DNA of 64,000 bases, from positions 310,001-374,000 of the forward strand of contig NZ_JAAOYW010000002.1 in NCBI RefSeq assembly GCF_011761235.1, given 5' to 3'. Below, piece by piece: positions 23,791-32,263 of this stretch (position 1 is the stretch's first letter; each line of letters opens with the position of its first letter). The notes beneath the pieces are model-generated. The model worked only from the letters and a program-made list of their open reading frames with translations. It searched no databases and was not told the origin of the DNA. The translations under genes and the position numbers were made by a program. Origin of the DNA: Frigoribacterium faeni. Its GTDB lineage: Bacteria; Actinomycetota; Actinomycetes; Actinomycetales; Microbacteriaceae.

Positions 23791-24687
23791 ATGTCCTTCA
23801 ACGACGACACCCGCATCGACAGCAGCAAGGTCAAGCGAGCGGGCCGTGGCCGCACGACCGGCATCGCCGCAGGAGGCGTCGGCATCGTCGGCGTCATCGT
23901 CGTCGCGCTGATCAGCCAGTTCACCGGTGTCGACCTCTCCGGCCTCGTCGGGGGCGCCCAGGTGGGCCCGGCCCAGCAGGTCGAGGGCGAGGCGCTCGAG
24001 GGCTGCACCACCGGCGCCGACGCGAACGCGAGCATCGACTGCCGCATGGCCGGCGCCGCCGACTCGCTCGACACCTACTGGGCCTCGGCCGCGCCCGAGG
24101 TCGGCATCCAGGACTACGAGCGCCCGGACTTCTTCCTGTTCACCGCCTCCGTCGACACCGGCTGCGGAGGCGCCACGAGCGCCACCGGCCCCTTCTACTG
24201 CCCGCCCGACCGGTCGCTCTACGTCGACACCGACTTCTTCGACCAGCTGCGGGAGCAGTTCGGCGCCTCGGCCGGGCCCCTCGCCCAGATGTACGTCGTC
24301 GGGCACGAGTGGGGCCACCACATCCAGCAGCTCAGCGGCTCGTTCGACCGCGCCGACCGCAGCCAGACCGGCCCGGGCTCGGACACGATCCGCCTCGAGG
24401 TCCAGGCCGACTGCTACGCCGGAGCCTGGGTGGGCAGCGCCACGACGATCCAGAACGAGTACGGCGAGACGTTCCTCGAGCCCGTCACCCGCGAGCAGGT
24501 CGCCGACGCCCTCGACGCCGCCGCTGCGGTCGGCGACGACCGGATCCAGGAGGCGTCGGGCGGCCGCGTCGACCCCGACACCTGGACCCACGGCTCGGCC
24601 GACCAGCGCACGAAGTGGTTCGAGGCCGGTCGCGCCGGCGGGCCCACGGCCTGCGACACGTTCAGCGTGCCGACGAGCGAGCTCTAG
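23791..24687 (+). CDS. Neutral zinc metallopeptidase (YpfJ family), membrane-anchored
   Basis: A 298-residue protein with a short cytosolic basic N-terminus, one membrane helix at about residues 28-46, and an extracellular catalytic domain. The zinc site is VVGHEWGHHIQ (HEWGH, an HExxH motif) near residue 172, with the third ligand expected in RLEVQADCYAG, and four cysteines consistent with disulfides outside the cell (DTGCGG...FYCPP). The RTKWFEAGRAGGPTACDTF ending is typical. The substrate is unknown for the family. TAGCGT is 7 bases before the ATG. Confidence 0.9.
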   Translation: MSFNDDTRIDSSKVKRAGRGRTTGIAAGGVGIVGVIVVALISQFTGVDLSGLVGGAQVGPAQQVEGEALEGCTTGADANASIDCRMAGAADSLDTYWASAAPEVGIQDYERPDFFLFTASVDTGCGGATSATGPFYCPPDRSLYVDTDFFDQLREQFGASAGPLAQMYVVGHEWGHHIQQLSGSFDRADRSQTGPGSDTIRLEVQADCYAGAWVGSATTIQNEYGETFLEPVTREQVADALDAAAAVGDDRIQEASGGRVDPDTWTHGSADQRTKWFEAGRAGGPTACDTFSVPTSEL

Positions 24688-24893
24688 GCGCCGCCTGCGC
24701 GGAGGCGGCTCTTGCCGAGAGGCGCCGCGCGGCTGCCGCCGCCCGCCTGCCGCCGCGTGCTCGCCGCCTCCCGCCTCCGCTCGCCGCCTCCGCCCTCCCG
24801 CACCGGGCGACGACCCGCCGAACTCCCAGCCGGTTCCCGACCACCCGGCGCGACGCAGGAGCAGACTCTGCTCACGTCGCGAGGAGGCACGTC

Positions 24894-25895
24894 ATGGTCA
24901 AGACAGGCAGAGCAGTGGAGTACGACCGGTACGGGGAGATCGACGAGCTGCACTTCGTCCCGCAGCAGATGCCCGTCCCGGCCGACGACGAGGTCGTCGT
25001 CGAGGTCGTGTGCGCGGGACTGAACCACATCGAGAACTTCACCCGCAAGGGCGACTTCGAGGACCGCCTCCCGCAGACCTTCCCGGCCCGGCAGGGCTCG
25101 TGCTTCGCCGGCATCGTCAAGAAGCGCGGCTCGGCCGTGCGCGACGTCGCGGTCGGCGCCGAGGTGATCGGCCACGCCGTCGGCGGGGGCGCCCACGCCA
25201 CGTGGATCGCCGTGCCGGCGAGCGCCGTCGTCCGCAAGCCGAGCAGCGTCTCGTGGGAGGTCGCGGGCGGTCTCTACCTCGCCGGCGCCACCGCCTACGA
25301 CATCGTCCGGTCGCTGCACCTCGGCGAGGGCGACGTCGTCGTCATCACGGCCGCGGCCGGGGGCGTCGGGCACATCGAGTGCCAGCTCGCCCTCGCGGCG
25401 GGCGCGAAGGTGATCGGCACCTGCAGCCCCGGCAACCACGACTACCTGCGTCAGATCGGCGTCACCCCGGTGAACTACGGCGAGGGCCTGCAGGAGCGCA
25501 TCGAGAAGGCCGCGGGTCGACCGGTCACGGCGTTCATCGACAACTTCGGCGGCGACAACCCCGCGCTCAGCCGCGAACTGGGCGTGCCCGAGTCGCGGTT
25601 CAGCTCGAGCGCGCACCGGCTCGACGTCGAGATGCGCTTCATCACGGCCGAGCGCGACGACACCGAGCCGTCGATGATCCTCGCCGCCCTGGCGAAGCTG
25701 ATCGCCGACAACAAGGTGCGCGTGCTCATCTCGGGCTTCTACCCGTTCGACAACATCGCGCAGGCCTTCGAGGACCTCGCCGAGCACCACTCGCGCGGCA
25801 AGGTCGTCGTGGGCATGCAGCCGGTCGAGACGGGGGCCCGCTCGCACTGGTACCTGTCGGCGAAGGCGCGCACCTTCGCCGAGCAGGCCGGCTAG
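24894..25895 (+). CDS. Zinc-independent quinone oxidoreductase-like dehydrogenase
   Basis: A 333-residue medium-chain dehydrogenase/reductase without the catalytic or structural zinc ligands. The N-terminal GroES-like part contains GLNHIENFTRKGDF, and the Rossmann fold has ITAAAGGVGHIECQLALAAGAKVIGT (NADPH type AAxGGVG) at about residues 145-170. Such enzymes reduce quinones or enones. GAGGAGG precedes the ATG by 7 bases. It converges on the PfkB gene with a 20-bp palindrome between them. The name cannot be narrowed further. Confidence 0.87.
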   Translation: MVKTGRAVEYDRYGEIDELHFVPQQMPVPADDEVVVEVVCAGLNHIENFTRKGDFEDRLPQTFPARQGSCFAGIVKKRGSAVRDVAVGAEVIGHAVGGGAHATWIAVPASAVVRKPSSVSWEVAGGLYLAGATAYDIVRSLHLGEGDVVVITAAAGGVGHIECQLALAAGAKVIGTCSPGNHDYLRQIGVTPVNYGEGLQERIEKAAGRPVTAFIDNFGGDNPALSRELGVPESRFSSSAHRLDVEMRFITAERDDTEPSMILAALAKLIADNKVRVLISGFYPFDNIAQAFEDLAEHHSRGKVVVGMQPVETGARSHWYLSAKARTFAEQAG

Positions 25896-25966
25896 GGTCG
25901 GCCAGGGTTGACCCAGGGTCGGCCAGGGCCGGCTCCGCACCGCCGAGCGGTCGGATCTGGTCCTCC

Positions 25967-25986
25967 CCGGCCCGTCGACGGGCCGG
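25967..25986. terminator. Perfect 20-bp palindrome between convergent genes
   Basis: CCGGCCCGTCGACGGGCCGG is fully self-complementary and lies between the convergent stops at 25895 and 26014, suited to act as a bidirectional terminator. Upstream is a short direct repeat of GGGTCGGCCAGGG. Confidence 0.6.
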
Positions 25987-26013
25987 AACCGACCACTCGA
26001 CGCGGCGGCCCGC

Positions 26014-26904
26014 TCAGGGCAGGCGCAGCAGCGCGCCCGGGGCCCGCACCGTCGCGGCCGCGACCCGCATCGCGTCGGTGAGCGCCGCCTCCCAGTCGAC
26101 GCTGTCCGGCGCCGACCGGCTCGCGAGCAACGACGCCACGACGGAGGCGAAGGTCGCGTCGCCCGCGCCCATCGTGTCGACGACGTCGCCGTCGAGCGGG
26201 ACGATGCCCTGTCGCAGCGGCGGCCGCCCGGCGAGCGTGAGGCTGGCCCCGTCGGCGCCGCGCGTCGCGAGCACTGCCCCGGCGCCGGCGGCGAGCAGCG
26301 CCTCCTGCCACTCGTCGAGGGTGCCGTCGGCGACGAGCGCCGCGTCGTCCTCGCCGATCTTGACCAACGAGGAGGCGGCGGCGGCGCGGGCGAGACCGCT
26401 CGCGAAGGCCGCGGGGTCTCGCAGGAACCCGGGGCGCGGGTTCGGGTCGACGACGAGCCGCGGCGGCTCGGCCCCCACGGCGGCGAGCAGCCGATCGGTC
26501 AGCCGGGCGTCGTCGAACGGGTACGAGCTGACGGCGACGAGCGGCGCCGCCGCGAGGGCGGCGAGCTGGGCGTCGCCGAAGTCGAGCCCGCGGGCGACGG
26601 CCGCGTCGCTGAAGGCGTAGGTCGGCTCGCCGTCGACGCGCTCGCTGACGGCCCGGCCGGTGCCGAGCGGGTTCGCGGTGGCCACGAGCTCGACGCCGTG
26701 CTCGGCGAGGTGCGCGCGGATCGACGCGCCGTCGGCGTCGTCGCCGACCGACGCGAGCAGCGTGGTGGGGACGCCGAGGCGGCTGAGGCCGACGGCGACG
26801 TTGAGGCCGGCGCCGCCGACGTGGTCGTCCGAGCCCGCGGGGGTGCGCAGCTCGTCGATGAGGGCGTCGCCGACGACGACGACGCGCGGTGCAGACTGGT
26901 CCAT
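26014..26904 (-). CDS. PfkB family carbohydrate kinase
   Basis: A 296-residue ribokinase-like sugar kinase. The N-terminal glycine motif GGAGLNVAVGLSRLG and the C-terminal DTMGAGDATFASV signature, with the catalytic Asp in GAGD, are intact. VVDPNPRPGF and LVKIGEDDAALVADG are typical of fructokinase-like members. It is divergent from a ROK family gene over 77 bases, so the two sugar kinases are likely regulated together. A TAGGGT hexamer is 6 bases before the ATG. The substrate is most likely fructose or another ketose, but this is not proven. Confidence 0.9.
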   Translation of the reverse strand: MDQSAPRVVVVGDALIDELRTPAGSDDHVGGAGLNVAVGLSRLGVPTTLLASVGDDADGASIRAHLAEHGVELVATANPLGTGRAVSERVDGEPTYAFSDAAVARGLDFGDAQLAALAAAPLVAVSSYPFDDARLTDRLLAAVGAEPPRLVVDPNPRPGFLRDPAAFASGLARAAAASSLVKIGEDDAALVADGTLDEWQEALLAAGAGAVLATRGADGASLTLAGRPPLRQGIVPLDGDVVDTMGAGDATFASVVASLLASRSAPDSVDWEAALTDAMRVAAATVRAPGALLRLP

Positions 26905-26910
26905 GTCGAC

Positions 26911-26975
26911 ACCCTAGGGCCCGCCCGGGGCGCCGGCGCCGGTCCCCGCGCGGGGCCCGCCGACCCCACTACGCT
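26911..26975. promoter_or_regulatory. Divergent leaderless promoters (PfkB / ROK)
   Basis: TAGGGT on minus (plus 26911-26916) and TACGCT on plus (26970-26975) each end 6 bases before the start codon of their gene, with no Shine-Dalgarno on either side. Confidence 0.65.
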
Positions 26976-26981
26976 GGCGCG

Positions 26982-27938
26982 GTGACTGACTACGTTCTCG
27001 CCGTCGACGTCGGCGGCACCAAGGTCGAGGCCGCTCTCGTCGCGGCCGACGGCGTCCTCTCCCCCGGCAGCCGCGACCGCCGCCCGACCGGCCACGACTC
27101 GACGAGCGACCAGCTGGCCGACGCCGTCCGCGCCGTGACGCGCCACGCCCTCGCCGCGCTCGGCGACGACGACGTGCTCGTCGGCGCGGGCATCGGCAGC
27201 GCCGGCCCGGTCGACCTCGTCGCGGGCACGGTCTCGCCGATCAACCTGCCCGCCTGGCGCGGGTTCCCCCTGCGCGGCCTCGTCGTCGAGCTGCTCGCCG
27301 AGGCCGCCCCGGCCGCCGGCGCCCCCGGCGAGCTGCCCGTCACCCTGCGCCTCGACGGCGTCAGCCTCGCCCTCGCCGAGCACTGGGTCGGCGCCACGCA
27401 GGGCGTCGACAACGCGGTCGCGATCACCGTCTCGACGGGCGTCGGCGGCGGGCTCATCGTGAACGGACGCCTCCTCTCGGGCGGCACGGGCAACGCCGGC
27501 CACATCGGCCAGATCCAGATCGCCGACCGCCCGGCGGGCGAGAGCGCCTGGGCCGCCACACTCGAGGTCATCGCCTCGGGCCCCAACGTGGTGCGATGGG
27601 CGCAGGAGCAGGGCTGGCAGGGCGAGCGCGGCGAAGACCTGGCGGCCGGCTACGTCGCCGGCGACGTGGTCGCCGTCGCGGCCGTGCGCCGCTCGGCCAA
27701 CGCGGTCGGCGAGGCCATCTCGTCGGTGTCGACGCTGCTCGACCTCGACGTCGCCGCCATCGGCGGCGGGTTCTCGCGCGTCAGCGACGACTACCTCGAC
27801 CTCGTCCGCACGACCGTCGAGGAGGCGCCCGTCAACGGCTACGCCCGTCGCGTCCGCGTCGTCCGCTCCGGCCTCAGCGACGAGAGCCCGCTCGTCGGGG
27901 CCGCCGCCCTCGTCTGGCAGGCGGACCTGCTCGGCTGA
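26982..27938 (+). CDS. ROK family sugar kinase
   Basis: A 318-residue kinase beginning VTDYVLAVDVGGTKVEAALV, the phosphate-binding DxGGTK loop. ISTGVGGGLIVNGRLLSGGTGNAGHIGQIQI contains the ROK GGG and GHI region, but the usual CxCGxxGCxE zinc cluster after GHI is absent: the sequence here reads IQIADRPAGESAWAATLEVIASG. The protein thus belongs to the zinc-less ROK sub-group. No HTH is present, so it is a kinase and not a NagC/XylR repressor. Divergent from PfkB kinase. The GTG start follows TACGCT by 6 bases. Confidence 0.85.
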   Translation: MTDYVLAVDVGGTKVEAALVAADGVLSPGSRDRRPTGHDSTSDQLADAVRAVTRHALAALGDDDVLVGAGIGSAGPVDLVAGTVSPINLPAWRGFPLRGLVVELLAEAAPAAGAPGELPVTLRLDGVSLALAEHWVGATQGVDNAVAITVSTGVGGGLIVNGRLLSGGTGNAGHIGQIQIADRPAGESAWAATLEVIASGPNVVRWAQEQGWQGERGEDLAAGYVAGDVVAVAAVRRSANAVGEAISSVSTLLDLDVAAIGGGFSRVSDDYLDLVRTTVEEAPVNGYARRVRVVRSGLSDESPLVGAAALVWQADLLG

Positions 27939-28003
27939 CCCGCGCCTCCTGCGGCCCGGCCTGAGAACCGTTCCCGTCAGGAGCGGGCGTCGGCGGCCCT
28001 GCC

Positions 28004-28062
28004 TAGGCTGGGAGCATCCCCACGACGACGTCGGGATCCCGCGCGCCCGCACCCGGGCGCGC
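28004..28062 (+). promoter_or_regulatory. Promoter and leader hairpin of the alcohol dehydrogenase
   Basis: TAGGCT (28004-28009) is the likely -10. The predicted 75-base leader contains a perfect 8-bp hairpin GCGCGCCC-N6-GGGCGCGC (28041-28062) before a separate GGAGG ribosome site. A regulatory role for the hairpin is possible but unsupported. Confidence 0.5.
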
Positions 28063-28091
28063 ACGACCCGCCACCACACGGAGGTATCTCC

Positions 28092-29135
28092 ATGCCCACC
28101 ACCGTCCCCGTCATCCAGACCCCCTCGGCCGGCGCGCCCTTCGAGCGCTCCACGGTCGAGCTCCGCGACGTCGGCCCGAACGACGTCCAGATCGACATCG
28201 CGTTCGCCGGCATCTGCCACAGCGACATCCACCAGGCCCGCGAAGAGTGGGGCAAGGCCATCTTCCCGATGGTCCCCGGCCACGAGATCGCCGGCGTCGT
28301 CACGCAGGTCGGCTCCGACGTCACCAAGCACCGGGTCGGCGACCGCGTCGGCATCGGCTGCTTCGTCGACAGCTGCCGCGAGTGCGAGAACTGCCTCGCC
28401 GGCGAGCAGCAGTTCTGCACCAAGGGCAACGTCGCGACCTACAACGGCCGTCAGTACTCGGGCGAGCCCACCTACGGCGGCTACGCCAAGCAGATCGTCG
28501 CCGACGAGAACTACGTGCTGTCGATCCCCGAGGGCATCTCGCTCGACGAGGCCGCGCCGCTGCTCTGCGCCGGCATCACCACCTACTCGCCGCTGAAGCA
28601 CTGGGGCGCGGGCCCCGGCAAGAAGGTCGCCGTCGTCGGCATGGGCGGCCTCGGCCACATGGCCGTCAAGATCGCGCACGCCCTGGGCGCCGAGGTCACC
28701 GTCATCAGCCAGACGCTCTCCAAGCAGGAGGACGGCCTGAAGCTCGGCGCCGACCACTACTACGCGTCGAGCGACCCCGAGACCTTCACGACGCTGCGCA
28801 GCTCGTTCGACCTGATCATCAACACGATCTCGGCCGACATGGACATCGACGCCTACGCCCGCACCCTGCGCCTCAACGGCACGATGGTGTTCGTCGGCCT
28901 GCCCGAGAACCCGCAGTCGTTCGGCGCCGGGTCGCTCATCGGCGGTCGTCGCAGCCTCGCCGGCTCGAACATCGGCGGCATCCCCGAGACGCAGGAGATG
29001 CTCGACTTCTGCGCCGAGCACCACATCGGCGCCGAGATCGAGACGATCAGCGCGGACGACGTCGACGACGCCTACGAGCGCGTCGTCGGCAGCAAGGTCC
29101 GCTACCGCTTCGTGATCGACACCGCCACGATCTAG
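28092..29135 (+). CDS. Zinc-dependent NAD(P) alcohol dehydrogenase (YahK/AdhC-like)
   Basis: A 347-residue medium-chain dehydrogenase. The catalytic zinc ligands are Cys in GICHSD and His-Glu in PGHEIAG; the structural zinc site is the four-cysteine lobe CRECENCLAGEQQFC. The cofactor loop VVGMGGLGHMAVKIA and the ASSDPETFTTLRSSFDLIINT region place it with the YahK/cinnamyl-alcohol-dehydrogenase group, which reduces broad aldehydes with NADPH. GGAGG lies 7 bases before the ATG, and a strong terminator follows the stop, so the gene is monocistronic. Confidence 0.92.
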   Translation: MPTTVPVIQTPSAGAPFERSTVELRDVGPNDVQIDIAFAGICHSDIHQAREEWGKAIFPMVPGHEIAGVVTQVGSDVTKHRVGDRVGIGCFVDSCRECENCLAGEQQFCTKGNVATYNGRQYSGEPTYGGYAKQIVADENYVLSIPEGISLDEAAPLLCAGITTYSPLKHWGAGPGKKVAVVGMGGLGHMAVKIAHALGAEVTVISQTLSKQEDGLKLGADHYYASSDPETFTTLRSSFDLIINTISADMDIDAYARTLRLNGTMVFVGLPENPQSFGAGSLIGGRRSLAGSNIGGIPETQEMLDFCAEHHIGAEIETISADDVDDAYERVVGSKVRYRFVIDTATI

Positions 29136-29155
29136 CGTCGGCCGCACGCCCTCGC

Positions 29156-29192
29156 ACGAAGGCCCCCTCCCGCACCGGGAGGGGGCCTTCGT
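29156..29192 (+). terminator. Strong hairpin terminator after the alcohol dehydrogenase
   Basis: A 16-bp perfect stem starting ACGAAGGCCCCCTCCC with a 5-base loop begins 20 bases after the stop codon. The following 220 bases up to 29413 contain only (GCGGGT)n and GGGGCGGGTGCC low-complexity repeats. Confidence 0.9.
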
Positions 29193-29413
29193 CGTGCTGC
29201 GTCGTCGCCGGTGCGGGTGCGGGTGCGGGTGCCCGGGGCTGGTGCCGGGGCGGGTGCCGGGGCGGGCGAGTCCGTCGCGTCCGGGCGACCACGGACGCCC
29301 GCACCCGACGGACCCGCCCGCCCTGCCGTGCAGCCCTTGCCCTGCAGCCCCGGCCGCGCCGATCAGGGGGGGCCGGCCAGCAGCCGGAGGCAGGCCGAGG
29401 AGGCGCGGGTCGC

Positions 29414-29953
29414 CTACCGCGGGTCGGCGGGCGTGTTGAAGCGGTGCAGCCAGCCTGCGAACTCGGCGAGCTCGTCGTCGGTCCAGCCCTCGACGTGGCT
29501 GCGGAAGACGGCGCGGTTCTCGTGCCGCACCTCGAGCATGCGCGCCTCGGCCCGCTCGGTGCTGCCGAGCGTCACGACACGGCCGTCGGCGGCGTCGGGC
29601 GCGACGTCGACGAAGCCCGCCTCGCGCAGCAGCGCGACCTGGCGGCTGACGGCGCTCTTGTCGAGGGCCATGGCCTTGACGATGTCGCCCGCCGTGCAGG
29701 GCTGGTGCTTCATCACGTACCGGAGCACGTAGAACGCGGTCGGCGGCACGTCGGGGTCGAACCGCGACGCGGCGGCGGCGATGGTGCGCTTGGCCTCGAC
29801 CATCATCGAGCCGATCTCGTCGACCACGCTCGCCATCAGGCCCTCGCGGCCGTCGTCGTCGGGCCCGGGCAGGCGCGGCGCGTCAGGCCCGGGCAGGCGC
29901 GGCGCGTCGAGCACCGCGCCCGCGGGCGCGCCGTCATCGGTCGGCTGCGACAT
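29414..29953 (-). CDS. MarR family transcriptional regulator
   Basis: A 179-residue winged-helix regulator. The N-terminal 35 residues are a duplicated low-complexity DAPRLPGPD segment. The MarR core runs from about residue 45: FYVLRYVMKHQPCTAGDIVKAMALDKSAVSRQVALLREAGFVDV is the recognition region (described in full only by position 70-112), followed by the wing DAADGRVVTLGSTERAE. Its ATG lies 20 bases inside the 3' end of the upstream MFS gene, with GGAGAAGG in front, so the exporter and its regulator are translationally linked. Auto-repression through the operator at 32023-32038 is likely. Confidence 0.9.
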   Translation of the reverse strand: MSQPTDDGAPAGAVLDAPRLPGPDAPRLPGPDDDGREGLMASVVDEIGSMMVEAKRTIAAAASRFDPDVPPTAFYVLRYVMKHQPCTAGDIVKAMALDKSAVSRQVALLREAGFVDVAPDAADGRVVTLGSTERAEARMLEVRHENRAVFRSHVEGWTDDELAEFAGWLHRFNTPADPR

Positions 29954-31967
29954 CCTTCTCCTCGACCAGGGACGAGAACACCGGGCTCTCGGCCAGTTCG
30001 TCGTCCGACACCGGGTGGCCCGCCACCTCGGCGGCACCGGTGGCGATGATCGTGTCGATGGTACCGGTGCCGGCAGCCGCGTGGGCGTGGTGGCGGGGCG
30101 CCTCCGGGAGGTCGCCGCCCTGGTCGACGGGCGACACGGGGGCCGGGGACGAGGCTCCCCGCGACGTCGAGGCGTCGTCGGTCGTGGTCGCCGGGGCGCT
30201 GGACACGGCGGGGGCGAGCCCGGCGGTGGCCGCGACGCCCTTCTCCACGACGGAGGCGCCGGCAGCGTCGGCGCGGACGCCGTCTCCGCCGCCTTCGCCC
30301 TCGGAGTCGGCACCGGCAGCCCGACCAGCACCGGCGTCGGTCGCCGGGGCGGCGCCCGCAGCGCCCGCAGCCGGACCGTCGCCGGCCGCGGCCGCGCGCT
30401 GGATGCCCGTCTTCGTGCCGAGCTCGACGTTCGGCAGCAGGCACACGAACACGATGGTGATGACGGCCAGCGGGGCCGCGATGAGGAACACGTCGGCCAC
30501 GCCCTGGCCGTACGCCGACTCGATGATGGTGCGGATCGGGCCGGGCACGGTGCTGAGGTCGGGGATGCTCGTCGAGCCGCCGCTGCCGAGCGCGCTGGGG
30601 TCGACCCCGGCGTCGGTGAGGCCGTCGGTGATGTAGCCCGAGACCTTGGTGCCGAGCACGGCGCCCATGACCGAGACGCCGATGGTGCCGCCGAGGCTGC
30701 GGAAGAACGCGACGCTCGACGAGGCGGCGCCGACGACGCTGACGTCGACCGAGTTCTGCACGACGAGCACGAGGTTCTGCATCACCATGCCGATGCCGAG
30801 CCCCATCATCGCCATGAACACGGAGACGATGGCGAAGTTCGTGTCGTACTCGATGGTCGACATGAGGAACAGGCCGGCGGCGAGCAGCACCGAGCCGACG
30901 ATCATGTAGGGCTTCCACTTGCCGTACTTCGAGATGAGCGCACCGGCGACCATCGACGAGATGAGCAGGCCGAGCACCATCGGCAGGGTCAGGATGCCCG
31001 CCATGGTCGGCGACTGGCCACGGGCCAGCTGCATGTACTGGCCGAGGAACACGCTCGTGCCGAACATGGCGACGCCGACGCTGAGCGAGGCGACGACCGC
31101 GAACGTGAAGGTGCGGTTCTTGAAGAGCGTCAGCGGGATGATCGGCTCCTTCGAGCGGAACTCCACGACGACGGCGAGCGCCAGCAGCACGACGGCGCCG
31201 ACGGCCATCAGCCAGCTGGTGGTCGAGGCCCACTCGAACTGCTTGCCGCCGAGCGACACCCAGACGAGCAGCAGCGAGACGCCGCCGGCGATGAGCCCGG
31301 CGCCCCAGTAGTCGACGACGACGGCCTTCTTCGGCTTCGGCGGCAGGTGCAGGGTGCGCTGGATGACGATGAGGGCGGCGATGCCCACGGGCACGCCGAC
31401 GAAGAAGTTCCAGCGCCAGCCGATCGAGTCGGTGAGGACGCCGCCGAGCAGCGGGCCGCCGATGGTGCCGACGCTCATGACGGCGCCGAGGTAGCCCATG
31501 TACCGGCCGCGCTCGCGCGGGCTGATGATGTCGCTCATGACGACCTGCACCAGGGCGGTGAGGCCGCCGGCGCCGAGGCCCTGGAACACGCGGAACGTGA
31601 TGAGCGTCGCGGTGTTCTGCGAGAACCCGGCCGCGACCGAGGCGAGCACGAACAGCACGAGCGCGACCTGCAGCAGCACCTTGCGGTTGGTCAGGTCGGA
31701 GAACTTGCCCCAGAGCGGCGTGCTCACGGTCGTCGCGAGCAGCGTCGCCGTGATGACCCAGGTGTACGAGGTCTGGCTGCCGTTCAGGTCGCTGACGATG
31801 CGCGGCAGGGAGGTCGACACGACGGTCGACGAGAGGATCGCCACGAGCATGCCCATCAGCAGGCCCGACAGGGCCGTGAGGACTTCGCGGTGGCTCATGC
31901 CGGGCGCCTCGCCCGGTTCGTGCGGAGCCGCGGGCTTCGTGCCCGCGGCGGTGGTGGTCTGCGACAA
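29934..31967 (-). CDS. DHA2 family MFS multidrug exporter with long C-terminal tail
   Basis: A 677-residue EmrB/QacA-type exporter. About fourteen hydrophobic helices occupy residues 30-500; motif A is PLWGKFSDLTNRKV, motif C is MGYLGAVMSVGTIGGPLLGGVLTD and VVSTSLPRIVSDLNG marks the family start. The last 170 residues are Ala/Gly/Ser/Asp-rich and presumably disordered in the cytosol, unusually long. The TTG at 31967 is preferred because GGAG precedes it by 7 bases and it gives the usual polar N-terminus (LSQTTTAAG); the ATG at 31898 would leave no cytosolic extension. The gene runs 20 bases into marR. Confidence 0.88.
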   Translation of the reverse strand: MSQTTTAAGTKPAAPHEPGEAPGMSHREVLTALSGLLMGMLVAILSSTVVSTSLPRIVSDLNGSQTSYTWVITATLLATTVSTPLWGKFSDLTNRKVLLQVALVLFVLASVAAGFSQNTATLITFRVFQGLGAGGLTALVQVVMSDIISPRERGRYMGYLGAVMSVGTIGGPLLGGVLTDSIGWRWNFFVGVPVGIAALIVIQRTLHLPPKPKKAVVVDYWGAGLIAGGVSLLLVWVSLGGKQFEWASTTSWLMAVGAVVLLALAVVVEFRSKEPIIPLTLFKNRTFTFAVVASLSVGVAMFGTSVFLGQYMQLARGQSPTMAGILTLPMVLGLLISSMVAGALISKYGKWKPYMIVGSVLLAAGLFLMSTIEYDTNFAIVSVFMAMMGLGIGMVMQNLVLVVQNSVDVSVVGAASSSVAFFRSLGGTIGVSVMGAVLGTKVSGYITDGLTDAGVDPSALGSGGSTSIPDLSTVPGPIRTIIESAYGQGVADVFLIAAPLAVITIVFVCLLPNVELGTKTGIQRAAAAGDGPAAGAAGAAPATDAGAGRAAGADSEGEGGGDGVRADAAGASVVEKGVAATAGLAPAVSSAPATTTDDASTSRGASSPAPVSPVDQGGDLPEAPRHHAHAAAGTGTIDTIIATGAAEVAGHPVSDDELAESPVFSSLVEEKDVAADR

Positions 31968-32022
31968 GGTCGGCTCCGTGGTGGCTCTGAGATGAGGGGA
32001 CCCGGACGCCGTCGGCCAGGTA

Positions 32023-32081
32023 GTTGTAGAACCACAACCATACGCCTCAGTTGACGATCTGCAACCATCTTTCTGCAGATC
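32023..32081 (-). promoter_or_regulatory. Promoter and operators of the MFS-marR operon
   Basis: On minus, TTGCAG (plus 32059-32064) and TATGGT (plus 32037-32042) are 16 bases apart. GTTGT-N6-ACAAC (32023-32038) overlaps the -10 and start site, and a second perfect inverted repeat GATCTGCA-N10-TGCAGATC (32056-32081) covers the -35. Both are suitable MarR targets. The local drop in GC is clear. Confidence 0.7.
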
Positions 32082-32112
32082 GCGCAGAACTGCCTCCCCG
32101 CGCGCGCCCCCT

Positions 32113-32182
32113 CGAGGGCGGGTGTTCCGTGCCGAGGGCGGGTCGACGACGACCCGCCCTCGCACCGGAACACCCGCCCTCG
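32113..32182. repeat. Long palindrome E (70 bp)
   Basis: Two 33-base arms starting CGAGGGCGGGTGTTCCG pair with a 4-base discrepancy around a 4-base loop. Each arm itself contains GAGGGCGGGT twice. It lies between the AI-2E gene end and the MFS promoter. Confidence 0.9.
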
Positions 32183-32206
32183 GCACAGCGCGACCCGGCC
32201 ACACGA

Positions 32207-32245
32207 AGGAGGCGCGGTGCCCGACGAACGGACACCGCGCCTCCT
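32207..32245 (-). terminator. 39-bp hairpin built from AGGAGGCGCGGTG, after AI-2E gene
   Basis: AGGAGGCGCGGTG (32207-32219) and its exact complement (32233-32245) form 13-bp arms around a 13-base loop, 19 bases beyond the stop of the AI-2E permease gene. Identical arms and loop length occur behind rlmB at 38853-38891. Confidence 0.8.
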
Positions 32246-32263
32246 GCACGCACCAGACCAGGC

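Noticed and set aside
28010-28091. Leader of the alcohol dehydrogenase as a riboswitch
   Set aside because: Only one 8-bp hairpin is present; no conserved aptamer core is visible.
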